Under the pieces are notes generated by a model, which was not told the DNA's origin, did no database searches, and was given only the letters and a program-made list of their open reading frames with translations. Below are positions 24,948-33,076 of a stretch of 64,000 nt of DNA, one piece after another. The stretch's first letter is position 1, and every line of letters begins with the position of its first letter. A program made the translations under genes and the position numbers. The stretch is from contig NC_016935.1 in assembly GCF_000250655.1 (NCBI RefSeq), positions 3,800,001 to 3,864,000 on the forward strand, given 5' to 3'. This DNA comes from Paenibacillus mucilaginosus 3016. GTDB taxonomy: Bacteria; Bacillota; Bacilli; Paenibacillales; NBRC-103111.

Positions 24948-25880
24948 TCATTTCAGCTTGACCGGGATGCAAAAATCGATCGGAACCCGATCTTCAGGAT
25001 CTTGGAACGGGGTACCGTGAAAAATCGCCATCATAGACCGGCTCTCATCCCACTGATAAGGACTGAGGGGAAGCCAGTGAATGTTAGCCATATGTATGAG
25101 TTCGTACAGCAAATCGGCAGGTTCATCCAGTGAAAGCACCGCATACTTCCCGCCAGCCGTCTCTATGGGCAGAACCTCCAACGAAGGGGGGATAAGCCTT
25201 GTGGTCGTGAAGCACACCGCATACCTTTGCCTCGACGCCGGGGTGACGCAAGGATCGTCGAAGATGAGACCGATTGCCTGACTTGAACCGTCCAGCAGGT
25301 CGTGGGCCCGCATCCAATCTTCAAGCCTGCTGAATTTCTCTCCGATCTCCCGGTTGATCCCTCCCTGAACAAGCGTTCCCCGATGATGGATGCATGCGGC
25401 ACGCCGAACCGGCAGCTGCTTAACTTCGATCTTCATCCTGTGATATTTCTTTTCCAGATCACGCAGTCTTGCGCGTCCGTTCTCACCGGCCATCAGGGTC
25501 TCCCGAAACCGCATATATAGAAGATCAAGGCCGTTACGGGCCCGGTAATCGGTTGCGGACAGACCCGTGTATCGGCGGAACGTCCGGGCAAAATGGGCGG
25601 GAGTCTGCAGACCGCATTCCAGCGCAATATCTGTCAAGCTTCTCTCCGATTGAAATACAGTCAATTTAGCCGCCTTTTCCACCCTCAGCCGATTAACGAA
25701 GTGAAGGACATTCTCGTTCATGGTACGTTTAAAAACACGGTGAAAATGATAGACCGAGAAGGCGGAAACATCCGCGAGTTCCTCAGCGGTAAGCGGGGAA
25801 GACAAATGTTCGTCGATATAGCGTACCACCTGGTTCATCCGCATTTGATATTCTTTCTCTAGTAAAGGGATCGTCGACAT
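24948..25880 (-). CDS. AraC-family regulator with GyrI-like effector domain
   Basis: The protein is about 310 residues. An AraC-type double helix-turn-helix fills residues about 15-115 (AEELADVSAFSVYHFHRVFKR and SLTDIALECGLQTPAHFARTFRRYTG). A GyrI-like small-molecule-binding domain follows (about 150-310), starting IEVKQLPVRRAACIHHRGT. This is the Rob/SbmC-like layout, often linked to multidrug or stress sensing. The start at 25880 has TTGGAG six bases upstream. Its target genes are not apparent from the neighbours. Confidence 0.85.
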   Translation of the reverse strand: MSTIPLLEKEYQMRMNQVVRYIDEHLSSPLTAEELADVSAFSVYHFHRVFKRTMNENVLHFVNRLRVEKAAKLTVFQSERSLTDIALECGLQTPAHFARTFRRYTGLSATDYRARNGLDLLYMRFRETLMAGENGRARLRDLEKKYHRMKIEVKQLPVRRAACIHHRGTLVQGGINREIGEKFSRLEDWMRAHDLLDGSSQAIGLIFDDPCVTPASRQRYAVCFTTTRLIPPSLEVLPIETAGGKYAVLSLDEPADLLYELIHMANIHWLPLSPYQWDESRSMMAIFHGTPFQDPEDRVPIDFCIPVKLK

Positions 25881-26135
25881 AATAAACTCCAAAGTTATCA
25901 TTTTATTCCATTATATCAAAATATCGCAGAAATTGTTAAATCGAGCGCACGAATTGGTAAGACTCACCGGAAGAAATCATTTATCATCAGAAATTGTAAG
26001 CGGCCTGTTCACTGTCAAGGAAAGGGGGAACCTGATGACCAAATCTTAATAAAAGAAAAGGGTAAGGCAGAGATTTTCTGGCTCTAAGAAAAATAATGGG
26101 TTTTGGTAAACATAACCCGGGAAAAGAGGATAATG

Positions 26136-26666
26136 ATGAAAAAGCTCACATTCTTGTTACTCGCGGTATTCATGCTTCAGTTTTCCATAGTCTCTGCGGC
26201 TTTTGCAAAGGACACTCTTGTACCTGGCGAAAAACTTGTAGAGGGGACTTATTTAGTATCTAAAAATGGTGTATTCTCCCTGCACATGCAGTGGGATGGC
26301 AATCTGGTGCTTTATAAGAATGGTAGTACGCCTCTTTGGTCTACAGATACCGATGGTGTGAATTATCGATATTTTGATCCACTCGCCGGTCGTTATTTTA
26401 CTGCTTGGCCGCATCATTTACACTTTGCTTCTACTCCCGACGGAACTGTAATTCGCTTAAGTGATTCGACTGAGAGGGTTCAGTTCTGGAATTCAAATAA
26501 CAGACCATGGAGCAATAAACATTACTCCTATATTGGTAATATGCCGACAAACCTCAGCGGCGATCTTCTGATCGTTCAAGATGACGGAAATTTGGTTCTT
26601 TATAACACCAAGGACACGGCTAGAGGCTGGTATCCTGTCTGGGCTTCAAACACATACGGACGCTAA
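26136..26666 (+). CDS. Secreted bulb-type (mannose-binding) lectin domain protein
   Basis: The protein is about 176 residues: a signal peptide (about 1-25, ending SAAFA) and then beta-prism B-lectin repeats with DGNLVLY at about 53 and 154, plus LWST and VWASN turn motifs. The QxDxNxVxY-type motif binds mannose in plant and bacterial lectins, including some lectin-like bacteriocins. The motif seen here begins D-G-N, close to the consensus. It is AT-richer than the flanks and probably exported. AGAGGA precedes the start; ATG 26133 is an alternative. Confidence 0.8.
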   Translation: MKKLTFLLLAVFMLQFSIVSAAFAKDTLVPGEKLVEGTYLVSKNGVFSLHMQWDGNLVLYKNGSTPLWSTDTDGVNYRYFDPLAGRYFTAWPHHLHFASTPDGTVIRLSDSTERVQFWNSNNRPWSNKHYSYIGNMPTNLSGDLLIVQDDGNLVLYNTKDTARGWYPVWASNTYGR

Positions 26667-26683
26667 GAAGAATATCATGATCC

Positions 26684-26714
26684 GCAAGAGCCGTGCGATG
26701 CCGCGGCTCTTTTA
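26684..26714 (+). terminator. Terminator behind the lectin gene
   Basis: AAGAGCCG (26686-26693) pairs with CGGCTCTT (26704-26711) and runs into TTTT. It lies about 20 bases after the stop codon. Confidence 0.75.
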
Positions 26715-26750
26715 TCATTTTTCACCCTTCGATGAAAATATGACATCATG

Positions 26751-26790
26751 TTGTCCTACAAGTACGATAAAGCTATAATGGTTTTGTAGG
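26751..26790 (+). promoter_or_regulatory. gntR promoter with overlapping operator-like dyad
   Basis: TTGTCC (26751-26756), 17 bases and TATAAT (26774-26779) form a good SigA promoter. The half site TACAAGT (26757-26763), shared with the operators further downstream, overlaps the spacer. CCTACAA (26755-26761) and TTGTAGG (26784-26790) form an inverted pair around the -10. This suggests autoregulation. Confidence 0.6.
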
Positions 26791-26799
26791 AGATTTTGC

Positions 26800-27531
26800 A
26801 TGAACATACCGCAATTGAAGGAAGGGGTTCTTATCCAATTTAATCGAGTGTCGAGCAACAAGCTGTATATACAAATCTATAACCAGATCCTGTCGCAGAT
26901 CGAGTCCGGCGCCTTCCAGATCGGCGACAAGCTGCCGACGGAGAAGGAATTATGCGCCCAGTTCGGCGTTAGCCGTGCACCGGTGCGGCAGGCGCTGAGC
27001 GCGCTGGAGATGAATGGATATATCTATTCCAGGCAGGGCGAGGGCGTATACGTTAAACAAAACCAGCAACCGGCAGAGAACTCGCAAGCGTCCATTCTGG
27101 AAAAGGTATCCCCGGAGGACATTGTCGAAGCCAGAATGAACATGGAGCCGATCATCGCCAAATATGCCGCCGCTCGGGCTACCGAGGAGGATATCGAGGC
27201 GCTCCGGAGAACGATCCTGCAGATGGAAGAAGAGACAAAGTCAGGCATCTACTCGCCGGAAACCGACGAGCGGCTGCATATCGAGATTGCGAAGGCTTCG
27301 CATAACGACTTATTCATTCAGTTTATGTCCGTGATCGCGAATGCGATGAAGCAGCAGGAGATGTGGACGTTTATCCGCGATCGCACGGTGACTCGCCCGG
27401 ACTACCGGGATACGAATTTCGCGGAGCACAAGAAGATTATCCAGGCCATCGAGAATCGCGACGAGCAGGAAGCCATGCGGATCATGGCCTTCCATATGAC
27501 CAATCTATACGACCGTTATTGGAAAGATTAA
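26800..27531 (+). CDS. GntR-family regulator, FadR/FCD subfamily
   Basis: The 243-residue protein has an N-terminal winged helix (about 20-85) with KLPTEKELCAQFGVSRAPVRQALSALE and a helical FCD domain (about 100-235). DERLHIEIA, ANAMKQQE and AEHKKIIQAI hold the Asp/His residues that bind a metal ion in this class. Such regulators sense carboxylic or sugar acids. It is directly upstream of the MFS/transketolase cluster on the same strand and probably represses it through ACTT-N7-AAGT sites. It ends at its own terminator. Confidence 0.9.
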   Translation: MNIPQLKEGVLIQFNRVSSNKLYIQIYNQILSQIESGAFQIGDKLPTEKELCAQFGVSRAPVRQALSALEMNGYIYSRQGEGVYVKQNQQPAENSQASILEKVSPEDIVEARMNMEPIIAKYAAARATEEDIEALRRTILQMEEETKSGIYSPETDERLHIEIAKASHNDLFIQFMSVIANAMKQQEMWTFIRDRTVTRPDYRDTNFAEHKKIIQAIENRDEQEAMRIMAFHMTNLYDRYWKD

Positions 27532-27537
27532 TCATGA

Positions 27538-27583
27538 AACCTCCCCTGCCATCGAAAGGCCATTTCGGCAGGGGAGGTTTTTG
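27538..27583 (+). terminator. Terminator of the gntR gene
   Basis: AACCTCCCCTGCC (27538-27550) pairs perfectly with GGCAGGGGAGGTT (27567-27579), followed by T residues. Confidence 0.9.
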
Positions 27584-27614
27584 TCATTATCCGCCAAATC
27601 ATGGGCTTAACGTA

Positions 27615-27672
27615 TTGACATCAATACAAGGCACCTCTATACTGTGTACATAAGGTTACTTAGGATACAAGT
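27615..27672 (+). promoter_or_regulatory. Promoter and operator of the MFS carrier gene
   Basis: TTGACA (27615-27620), 17 bases and TATACT (27638-27643) form a near-consensus SigA promoter. The 15-base site ACTTAGGATACAAGT (27658-27672) lies just past the expected start point and recurs exactly at 29395-29409, as expected for a repressor operator. Confidence 0.75.
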
Positions 27673-27796
27673 TAACAAGTCGAAGGGAGGGATCTCATTA
27701 TCCTCGCAGCGGTGAAGTGAGAAGGGCTGTAAGGCTGTTAGTGAAAGTGATGAAAGCGGTTTAAAAGAAAGGTCGTAATGAAAGGAAGGAACCTTA

Positions 27797-29131
27797 ATGA
27801 ACGAACTACACATTGAAAGGTCCACAACGCGGAAGGTTACTCTCAGGCTGCTTCCGTTCCTGTTCCTCTGCTTTACGATATCGATCCTGGATCGGGTCAA
27901 CATTGGTTTCGCAGCCCTCCAGATGAATCAGGATCTTGGGTTCTCCGATGCGGTATACGGGTTGGGGGCGGGCATTTTTTTCGTCGGTTATTTCCTCTTG
28001 GAAGTACCGGGTAGCGCGATGATGGCGCGAATCGGAGCAAGGAAATGGATCAGCCGCATTATGGTGTCGTGGGCATTAATCGCGATCGCCATGGTATTCG
28101 TCAAATCGCCGTGGCAGTTTTATACCGCACGCTTTTTGTTGGGTGTGGCGGAAGCCAGCTTTTATCCCTGCATGGTGCATTATTTAAGCGGTTTCTTTCA
28201 ATCCAAGCATCATGCGAAGGCCATCGCCGGGTTCATGATTGCCATTCCGGCGGCCAATGCGATCGGCGCCCCGATTTCGACGTACCTGCTGCAGATCACT
28301 TGGCTCGGCATGGCAGGGTGGCAGTGGCTGTTCATCCTGGAAGCCCTTCCGGCGATCGTACTCGGGATTATCTGCTATTTCTACCTCACGGATCGAATCG
28401 AGGACGCGACATGGTTAACGCATGAGGAACGGAAATGGCTGATCGACGTCACGACGAAGGAAGCGGCGGCGAAGCAGAAGGTTAAACATTACACGTTTAT
28501 GCAAGTATTCAGGGATCGGGATGTATTAATCCTTTCCGCAGGCTACCTCTTCTGGATGTTCGGTTACTATGGGATCAATATGTTTCTGCCGTCCATCTCT
28601 CAAGGGCTGAGGGAAGAAACGTCCTTGTCGCTGCAAGGAATGGGGTGGGTGCTCGGCGGCATGTATCTCATCGCCATGGTTGTGATGTATCTGGTCGGCA
28701 AAAGCTCGGATCGGACCAACGAACGGAAATACCACGTAGCCGGATGTCTCGGGGTCAGTGCCGTTGCGATGATGATCAGTGTACTCGTGTCGGATGTAAG
28801 CGTTATCGTTTCCTTTGTCTTCTTGACGATCAGTCTGTGCGGTGCATTCGGTGCCTATTCGCCCTTCTGGGCCATCCCTCCTTCGTTTATTACGGGAACG
28901 GCCGCAGGGGGCGCGATCGCCTTGATCAACAGCATCGGCAATCTTGGGGGCTTCTTCGGTCCTTATGTCGTAGGCTATATTCGGGATGCGACGGGTTCTT
29001 ACAAGCTCAGCTTGCTGACGCTTGGCATCAGTCTGATCATCAGTGCGTTCGTCATCGTTGTGTTCGTAAGACGGACGGGTGGCAAAGTGGAACAACAAGC
29101 GCCGCAAACGGCGTTGGAGAAAGTCGTTTGA
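27797..29131 (+). CDS. MFS transporter, anion:cation symporter (ACS) family
   Basis: The 444-residue protein has about twelve membrane segments. SILDRVNIGFAALQMNQDLGFS and YGLGAGIFFVGYFLLEVPGS near the start are hallmarks of the ACS family, which imports organic anions such as hexuronates, sugar acids, tartrate or phthalate. It probably brings in the substrate of the adjoining transketolase/dehydrogenase enzymes. It has its own promoter with an operator about 125 bases upstream. A weak GAAGGAACC ribosome binding site precedes the ATG. Confidence 0.85.
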   Translation: MNELHIERSTTRKVTLRLLPFLFLCFTISILDRVNIGFAALQMNQDLGFSDAVYGLGAGIFFVGYFLLEVPGSAMMARIGARKWISRIMVSWALIAIAMVFVKSPWQFYTARFLLGVAEASFYPCMVHYLSGFFQSKHHAKAIAGFMIAIPAANAIGAPISTYLLQITWLGMAGWQWLFILEALPAIVLGIICYFYLTDRIEDATWLTHEERKWLIDVTTKEAAAKQKVKHYTFMQVFRDRDVLILSAGYLFWMFGYYGINMFLPSISQGLREETSLSLQGMGWVLGGMYLIAMVVMYLVGKSSDRTNERKYHVAGCLGVSAVAMMISVLVSDVSVIVSFVFLTISLCGAFGAYSPFWAIPPSFITGTAAGGAIALINSIGNLGGFFGPYVVGYIRDATGSYKLSLLTLGISLIISAFVIVVFVRRTGGKVEQQAPQTALEKVV

Positions 29132-29193
29132 GAAGTGGAAACGAATCGTGCTTTGCTAAGGTACCTTATTTTTACGGACAAGAGGTGGCAGGG

Positions 29194-29376
29194 ATGGAAA
29201 ATCGGAAAGCGCAGCCATTGGGCTTGCTCGTCTGCAAACATTGCGGAGAAGTCCAGGGCTCATTGGATACCGAAGGCGTTCGGATTGTTTACATTGAATG
29301 TCGGAGTGAAACGTGCCTTCCCTTGAACAGTGAACGGCCGAATGGATGGGATTATTCGAAATCGGTCATTGACTAA
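29194..29376 (+). CDS. SR1P-like cysteine-rich small protein
   Basis: The 60-residue protein contains LGLLVCKHCGEVQG, then VRIVYIECRSETC. The spacing of a first CxxC knuckle, a short hairpin and a second Cys group matches SR1P, the small GapA-binding peptide encoded by the B. subtilis SR1 RNA (GTIVCQDC...LYGTCGQC). The match is from memory and modest. It is longer than SR1P at both ends. GAGGTGG and AGGG stand before the ATG. It lies 62 bases behind the MFS gene, inside a cluster whose enzymes would make glyceraldehyde 3-phosphate, the GapA substrate. Confidence 0.5.
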   Translation: MENRKAQPLGLLVCKHCGEVQGSLDTEGVRIVYIECRSETCLPLNSERPNGWDYSKSVID

Positions 29377-29409
29377 CAGAATTGTCAGTTGTAAACTTAG
29401 GATACAAGT
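29369..29409 (+). promoter_or_regulatory. Promoter and operator of the transketolase genes
   Basis: TTGACT (29369-29374), 17 bases and TAAACT (29392-29397) form a likely SigA promoter that begins inside the end of the small gene. ACTTAGGATACAAGT (29395-29409), identical to the site before the MFS gene, overlaps the -10. Confidence 0.7.
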
Positions 29410-29478
29410 AACCTTAGTAATATATAAATAGCTCGGCGGGTATATGAAGGTTGGTCATATACTCTTTTTTACCCCACA

Positions 29479-29493
29479 ACTTGTTAGACAAGT
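29479..29493 (+). promoter_or_regulatory. Third ACTT-N7-AAGT operator in the transketolase leader
   Basis: ACTTGTTAGACAAGT is a perfect dyad containing TTGT-N3-ACAA, the usual core of FadR-type GntR operators. It lies 84 bases behind the second site and 22 bases before the transketolase start. Confidence 0.65.
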
Positions 29494-29515
29494 ATACAAA
29501 TTTGAGGTGAAGGAC

Positions 29516-30352
29516 ATGGAAGCCGTCAGCATTGAGGATCTGAAACAGAAAGCCATCGAATTAAGACAAACTGCACTTACGATGATTTACGAAGCGCAAT
29601 CCGGGCATCCCGGGGGTTCACTCTCGGCAGCGGACATCATGGCTGTCCTGTATTTCAAAGAAATGAATGTGAATCCCTCGGATCCGAAGTGGGATGACCG
29701 GGATCGGTTCGTGTTATCCAAAGGCCATGTGTGCCCGATCCAATACGCTGCACTGCTGCTTCGCGGATTCGTTCCCTACGAGAACATTCATACCTTGAGG
29801 CAGTACGGATCGCCGTTCCAAGGGCATCCGGATATGAAGAAGTGTCCGGGTATCGATATCTCGACGGGGTCGCTCGGCCAGGGACTCTCCTGCGCGGTCG
29901 GTATGGCGATCGCCGGTCAGCGCGATGAGAAGAGCTACCGGGTGTTCGCGATGGTAGGCGACGGGGAATGCCAGGAAGGGCAGATTTGGGAAGCGGCCCA
30001 AGCGGCGAACAAGTATAAGCTCGACAATCTGATCGTCTTCGTGGACGATAACGGCCTGCAGATCGACGGAACTTGCGAGGAAGTGATGCCGAATCTGGAT
30101 CTGGAGCGGAAATTCGAAGCGTTCGGTTTCGAGACGAAACGAATCAACGGCCATGACATCGAAGAGATCGTCCGCACGCTCGATGAAGTGAAAGCGGCAA
30201 AGAACGGGAAACCCAAGTGTCTTGTTTGTAATACCGTCAAGGGCAAAGGCGTGTCGTTCATGGAACACTCGGTCGGGTGGCACGGCGTTGCACCGAAGGA
30301 AGAAGATTATCGGCGGGCTATGCTAGAAATCGCGGGGGGGCTGCAGCCATGA
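29516..30352 (+). CDS. Transketolase, N-terminal (TPP-binding) subunit
   Basis: The 278-residue protein equals the N-terminal third of transketolase: QSGHPGGSLSAADIM near 25, SKGH near 66, GSLGQGLSCAVGMAIA near 115 and the TPP-binding motif GDGECQEGQIWEAAQAANKYKLDN near 150. With its partner it would move a two-carbon ketol unit between sugars, using TPP and Mg2+. The frame stops in an ATGA overlap with the C-terminal subunit gene. GAGGTGAAGG precedes ATG 29516. Split transketolases are common in catabolic clusters for unusual sugars. Confidence 0.92.
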   Translation: MEAVSIEDLKQKAIELRQTALTMIYEAQSGHPGGSLSAADIMAVLYFKEMNVNPSDPKWDDRDRFVLSKGHVCPIQYAALLLRGFVPYENIHTLRQYGSPFQGHPDMKKCPGIDISTGSLGQGLSCAVGMAIAGQRDEKSYRVFAMVGDGECQEGQIWEAAQAANKYKLDNLIVFVDDNGLQIDGTCEEVMPNLDLERKFEAFGFETKRINGHDIEEIVRTLDEVKAAKNGKPKCLVCNTVKGKGVSFMEHSVGWHGVAPKEEDYRRAMLEIAGGLQP

Positions 30353-31302
30353 CAGTAGAGACAAAAGAAAAGAAAGTGAAGATCGCGACCCGGGACGGGT
30401 TCGGGCACGAGATCGTAGAGCTCGGTTTGAAAAACAAGAATATCTATGTCGTTGACATCGATATCGGCAAGTCCTGCAAGACGACGGGGTTCATGGAGAA
30501 GCTGCCGAAGCAGCACATCAATGTGGGGATCGCGGAGCAGAATGCGGCCGGCATTTCCGCCGGTTTGGCCACAACGGGCAAAATTCCTTTTATCAGCACG
30601 TATGCCGTCTTCGGTTCGCTGCGCATGGCCGAGCAAATCAGACAAGAGGTCTGCTATCCGAACCTGAACGTGAAGATCGCCTGCTCTCACGGGGGGCTGA
30701 CACCGGCGAACGACGGGGGAAGCCATCAGGCGATTGAGGACATGGGCGTGCTGCGGACGTTCCCGAACATGACGGTGATCATGGGCGCCGATTATTACTC
30801 CACCCGCAAGCTGGTGGCGCAGGCGGCCGAGCATTACGGTCCCGTATACCTCCGGTTCACCCGCGATGCGGTCCCGGTCATTTATGACGAGAACGAAGAG
30901 TTTACGATCGGGAAGGCGAAGAGACTGCGGGAAGGGAATGACCTCGCGGTCATTGCGAACGGCGATACGGTCCATCTCGCGCTCGAGGCGGTTAAGAGAC
31001 TTGAACAGGAAAGATTCTCTGTCACTCTCCTGGATATGCACACATTGAAGCCGCTCGACCGGGAGGCGGTCGTGGACTGCGCGAAGCTCGGGAAGATCAT
31101 TACGGTGGAAGATCACAATATTATTAACGGTCTGGGCAGCGCGGTCAGCGAAGTCGTTGCCGAGACCGGGGGCTGCATCGTAAGGCGAATCGGCGTTCAA
31201 GACAAGTTCGGAGAGTCGGCGCCCTACGAGAAGCTGATGGAGATGAACGGGATTACCGTCGAGAACATCGTGAATACGGCGAAGGGATTGCTTTCGAGCT
31301 GA
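30349..31302 (+). CDS. Transketolase, C-terminal (pyrimidine-binding) subunit
   Basis: The 317-residue protein holds the central and C-terminal domains of transketolase. VGIAEQNAAGISAGLATTGKIPF near 67 contains the glutamate that activates TPP, and SHGGLTPANDGGSHQAIEDMGVLR and a DMHTLKPLD segment follow. Its ATG overlaps the stop of the N-terminal subunit (ATGA), indicating translational coupling and a fixed subunit ratio. Together they make one full-length enzyme. Sugar specificity cannot be read from the sequence. Confidence 0.92.
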   Translation: MTVETKEKKVKIATRDGFGHEIVELGLKNKNIYVVDIDIGKSCKTTGFMEKLPKQHINVGIAEQNAAGISAGLATTGKIPFISTYAVFGSLRMAEQIRQEVCYPNLNVKIACSHGGLTPANDGGSHQAIEDMGVLRTFPNMTVIMGADYYSTRKLVAQAAEHYGPVYLRFTRDAVPVIYDENEEFTIGKAKRLREGNDLAVIANGDTVHLALEAVKRLEQERFSVTLLDMHTLKPLDREAVVDCAKLGKIITVEDHNIINGLGSAVSEVVAETGGCIVRRIGVQDKFGESAPYEKLMEMNGITVENIVNTAKGLLSS

Positions 31303-31354
31303 TACAGCCAGCGATTCTCTAGTATAGACAAAAACCAAGGGAGAGAAAAATCGA

Positions 31355-32113
31355 ATGTTTGAGTTGACTGGCCGGGTAGCCATCGTAACAGGGAGCGGAT
31401 CCGCAAGGGGGATCGGACGAACCATCGCTTTCACTCTAGCGGAGCAGGAAGCGAAAGTGGTCATCGCGGATATGAACAAAGAGGGCATCGAAGAGACGGT
31501 CCGGGCGATCCGGGAAGCCGGCGGGGAAGCTATTGGGGTCGAGGTGAACGTCACGGACAAAGCGTCGGTCGACGCGATGGTGGAGCAAGTCCTGGCCGTG
31601 TACGGCAGAATCGATATTCTCGTGAATAACGCGGGCATCTCGCAGAAGGTGACCGTGCAGGACATGACGCTCGCGGATATGAACAAAATTTTCAACGTAA
31701 ACATGTATGGTCTATTCTTATGCTCGCAAGCCGTGTTAGAGCCAATGAAAAGCCGGCAGTACGGCAGGATCGTGAATATCTCCTCCGTATCGGCCAAACG
31801 GGGCGGAGGAGTGTTCGGGGGAGCGCACTATTCCGCGTCCAAAGCGGCGGTCCTCGGCTTCTCGAAGAACCTGGCCCGCGAGGTCGCCAAAGACGGGATT
31901 ACGGTAAACAGCGTAGCGCCGGGATTGGTTAACACCGACATCTGGAAATCGCTCGACGAGCAGTCGGCGGCGTCGGTCATCGCCGGCATCCCGATGGGCA
32001 GACCGGGCGAAACCAGAGAGATTGCAGCGGCGATCGCTTTCCTCGCTTCCGAAGAAGCTTCCTACATTACGGGGGAGGAAATCGATATTAACGGCGGCTC
32101 GCATATGGATTAA
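31355..32113 (+). CDS. SDR-family oxidoreductase of the transketolase cluster
   Basis: The 252-residue protein is a classical SDR: TGSGSARGIGR near 10, NNAG near 90, catalytic Ser in ISSVSAKR, YSASK, and VAPGLVNTD. It ends with the common YITGEEIDINGGSHMD tail. It likely oxidises or reduces the sugar or polyol brought in by the MFS carrier before cleavage by the transketolase. It is 52 bases behind the C-terminal transketolase gene, with GGGAGAG before the ATG, and is followed by a terminator. Confidence 0.88.
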   Translation: MFELTGRVAIVTGSGSARGIGRTIAFTLAEQEAKVVIADMNKEGIEETVRAIREAGGEAIGVEVNVTDKASVDAMVEQVLAVYGRIDILVNNAGISQKVTVQDMTLADMNKIFNVNMYGLFLCSQAVLEPMKSRQYGRIVNISSVSAKRGGGVFGGAHYSASKAAVLGFSKNLAREVAKDGITVNSVAPGLVNTDIWKSLDEQSAASVIAGIPMGRPGETREIAAAIAFLASEEASYITGEEIDINGGSHMD

Positions 32114-32170
32114 GGTCATCCTTTCCTATGAGGGGACGCAATAAACAGGGAGCGGATAGAAGTTGATCGT

Positions 32171-32225
32171 GCTTCCCATATGGCAGACAGGTGAGTAGTA
32201 CCTGCCGCTGTATGGGGAGCTTTTT
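32171..32225 (+). terminator. Terminator of the transketolase operon
   Basis: GCTTCCCATA (with inner ACAGGT) pairs with ACCTG and TATGGGGAGC and is followed by TTTTT. It closes the cluster 60 bases behind the SDR gene. Confidence 0.8.
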
Positions 32226-32334
32226 CGTGTTGGAAAAATACTGCATTGGTTTCATGGCTGAGCCGGTGGAGCAACAAAACAATGAAAATAAGCGTCCATT
32301 TGGATGGTACTGAACATGAAAGAGGTGTTAGAGG

Positions 32335-32784
32335 TTGAGAAAATGGGCTTTTCTTATAGCGCTTCTTGTAGCTGGCTTGGCAATCTCGGGTTATTCCTAT
32401 TTTAAAGCACAAAAATTACAAACCTCAATCAACAATAGATTTAAGCATGAACTAAGCAGCGTTCTCAGTAATTTGAGCCTGACCATGAATGACGATACTT
32501 ATCGATCCGTCTTATCGAGTGTTTCCAATGCGGCTTCTATCTCTGATTTAACATCATATGAGGAACAGAATGATAGTTTGGATATCAGTTTAGAGTACTT
32601 GTATATTTCTTTGAGGGAAGATAAGTCTAAAGATAAAGTTCTATCCAGAGCAGATGAGTTAAGAGATATATTCTTGGTACTCATGACGGATCCTGCAAGT
32701 AAAGAAGCAACGGATAAAATACTCAAAATTACTGAAGAAACTTTTTTAAGAAATGGATGGGAAGGAATGAAGCTGCGCTGCTAA
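32335..32784 (+). CDS. Membrane-anchored protein of unknown function
   Basis: The predicted protein has 149 residues from a TTG start that follows AGAGGTGTTAGAGG. It has one N-terminal membrane segment (about 4-24) and a long, probably helical outer part rich in Ser, Asp, Glu and Lys. No family is recognised. It is AT-richer than the upstream cluster. A second protein of similar layout follows at 33077, but the two do not look alike in sequence. Confidence 0.6.
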   Translation: MRKWAFLIALLVAGLAISGYSYFKAQKLQTSINNRFKHELSSVLSNLSLTMNDDTYRSVLSSVSNAASISDLTSYEEQNDSLDISLEYLYISLREDKSKDKVLSRADELRDIFLVLMTDPASKEATDKILKITEETFLRNGWEGMKLRC

Positions 32785-32949
32785 TCAATATTTTAGAAGA
32801 GCAGCTTCAATGGTAGATGCATAAAGGATCACAGTGGAATAATCAGGGAGCAGTTCGCCATTACGGCAGCTGCTTCCTTTTTGAGTAAAGCAGCTCATTT
32901 AGTATTCGTGAACAATTCCTTGACAATAGAACCTGATTTTATTATCGTC

Positions 32950-32971
32950 TAATTAGATTTATATCTAATTA
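32950..32971. repeat. AT-rich inverted repeat before a small gene
   Basis: TAATTAGA (32950-32957) and TCTAATTA (32964-32971) are perfect 8-base inverted copies six bases apart. A weak promoter (TTGACA at 32920-32925, TATCGT at 32943-32948) lies directly before it, so it could be an operator. Confidence 0.45.
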
Positions 32972-33076
32972 TGTGGTGGGACAAGATGTCGGAACAAGGT
33001 ATACATGCGCCGTCCAAAAACGAAGGGTCTCGATTAGGGAGTCGCAGCTCTTGACGAATAAGAATGGAGGGACACT

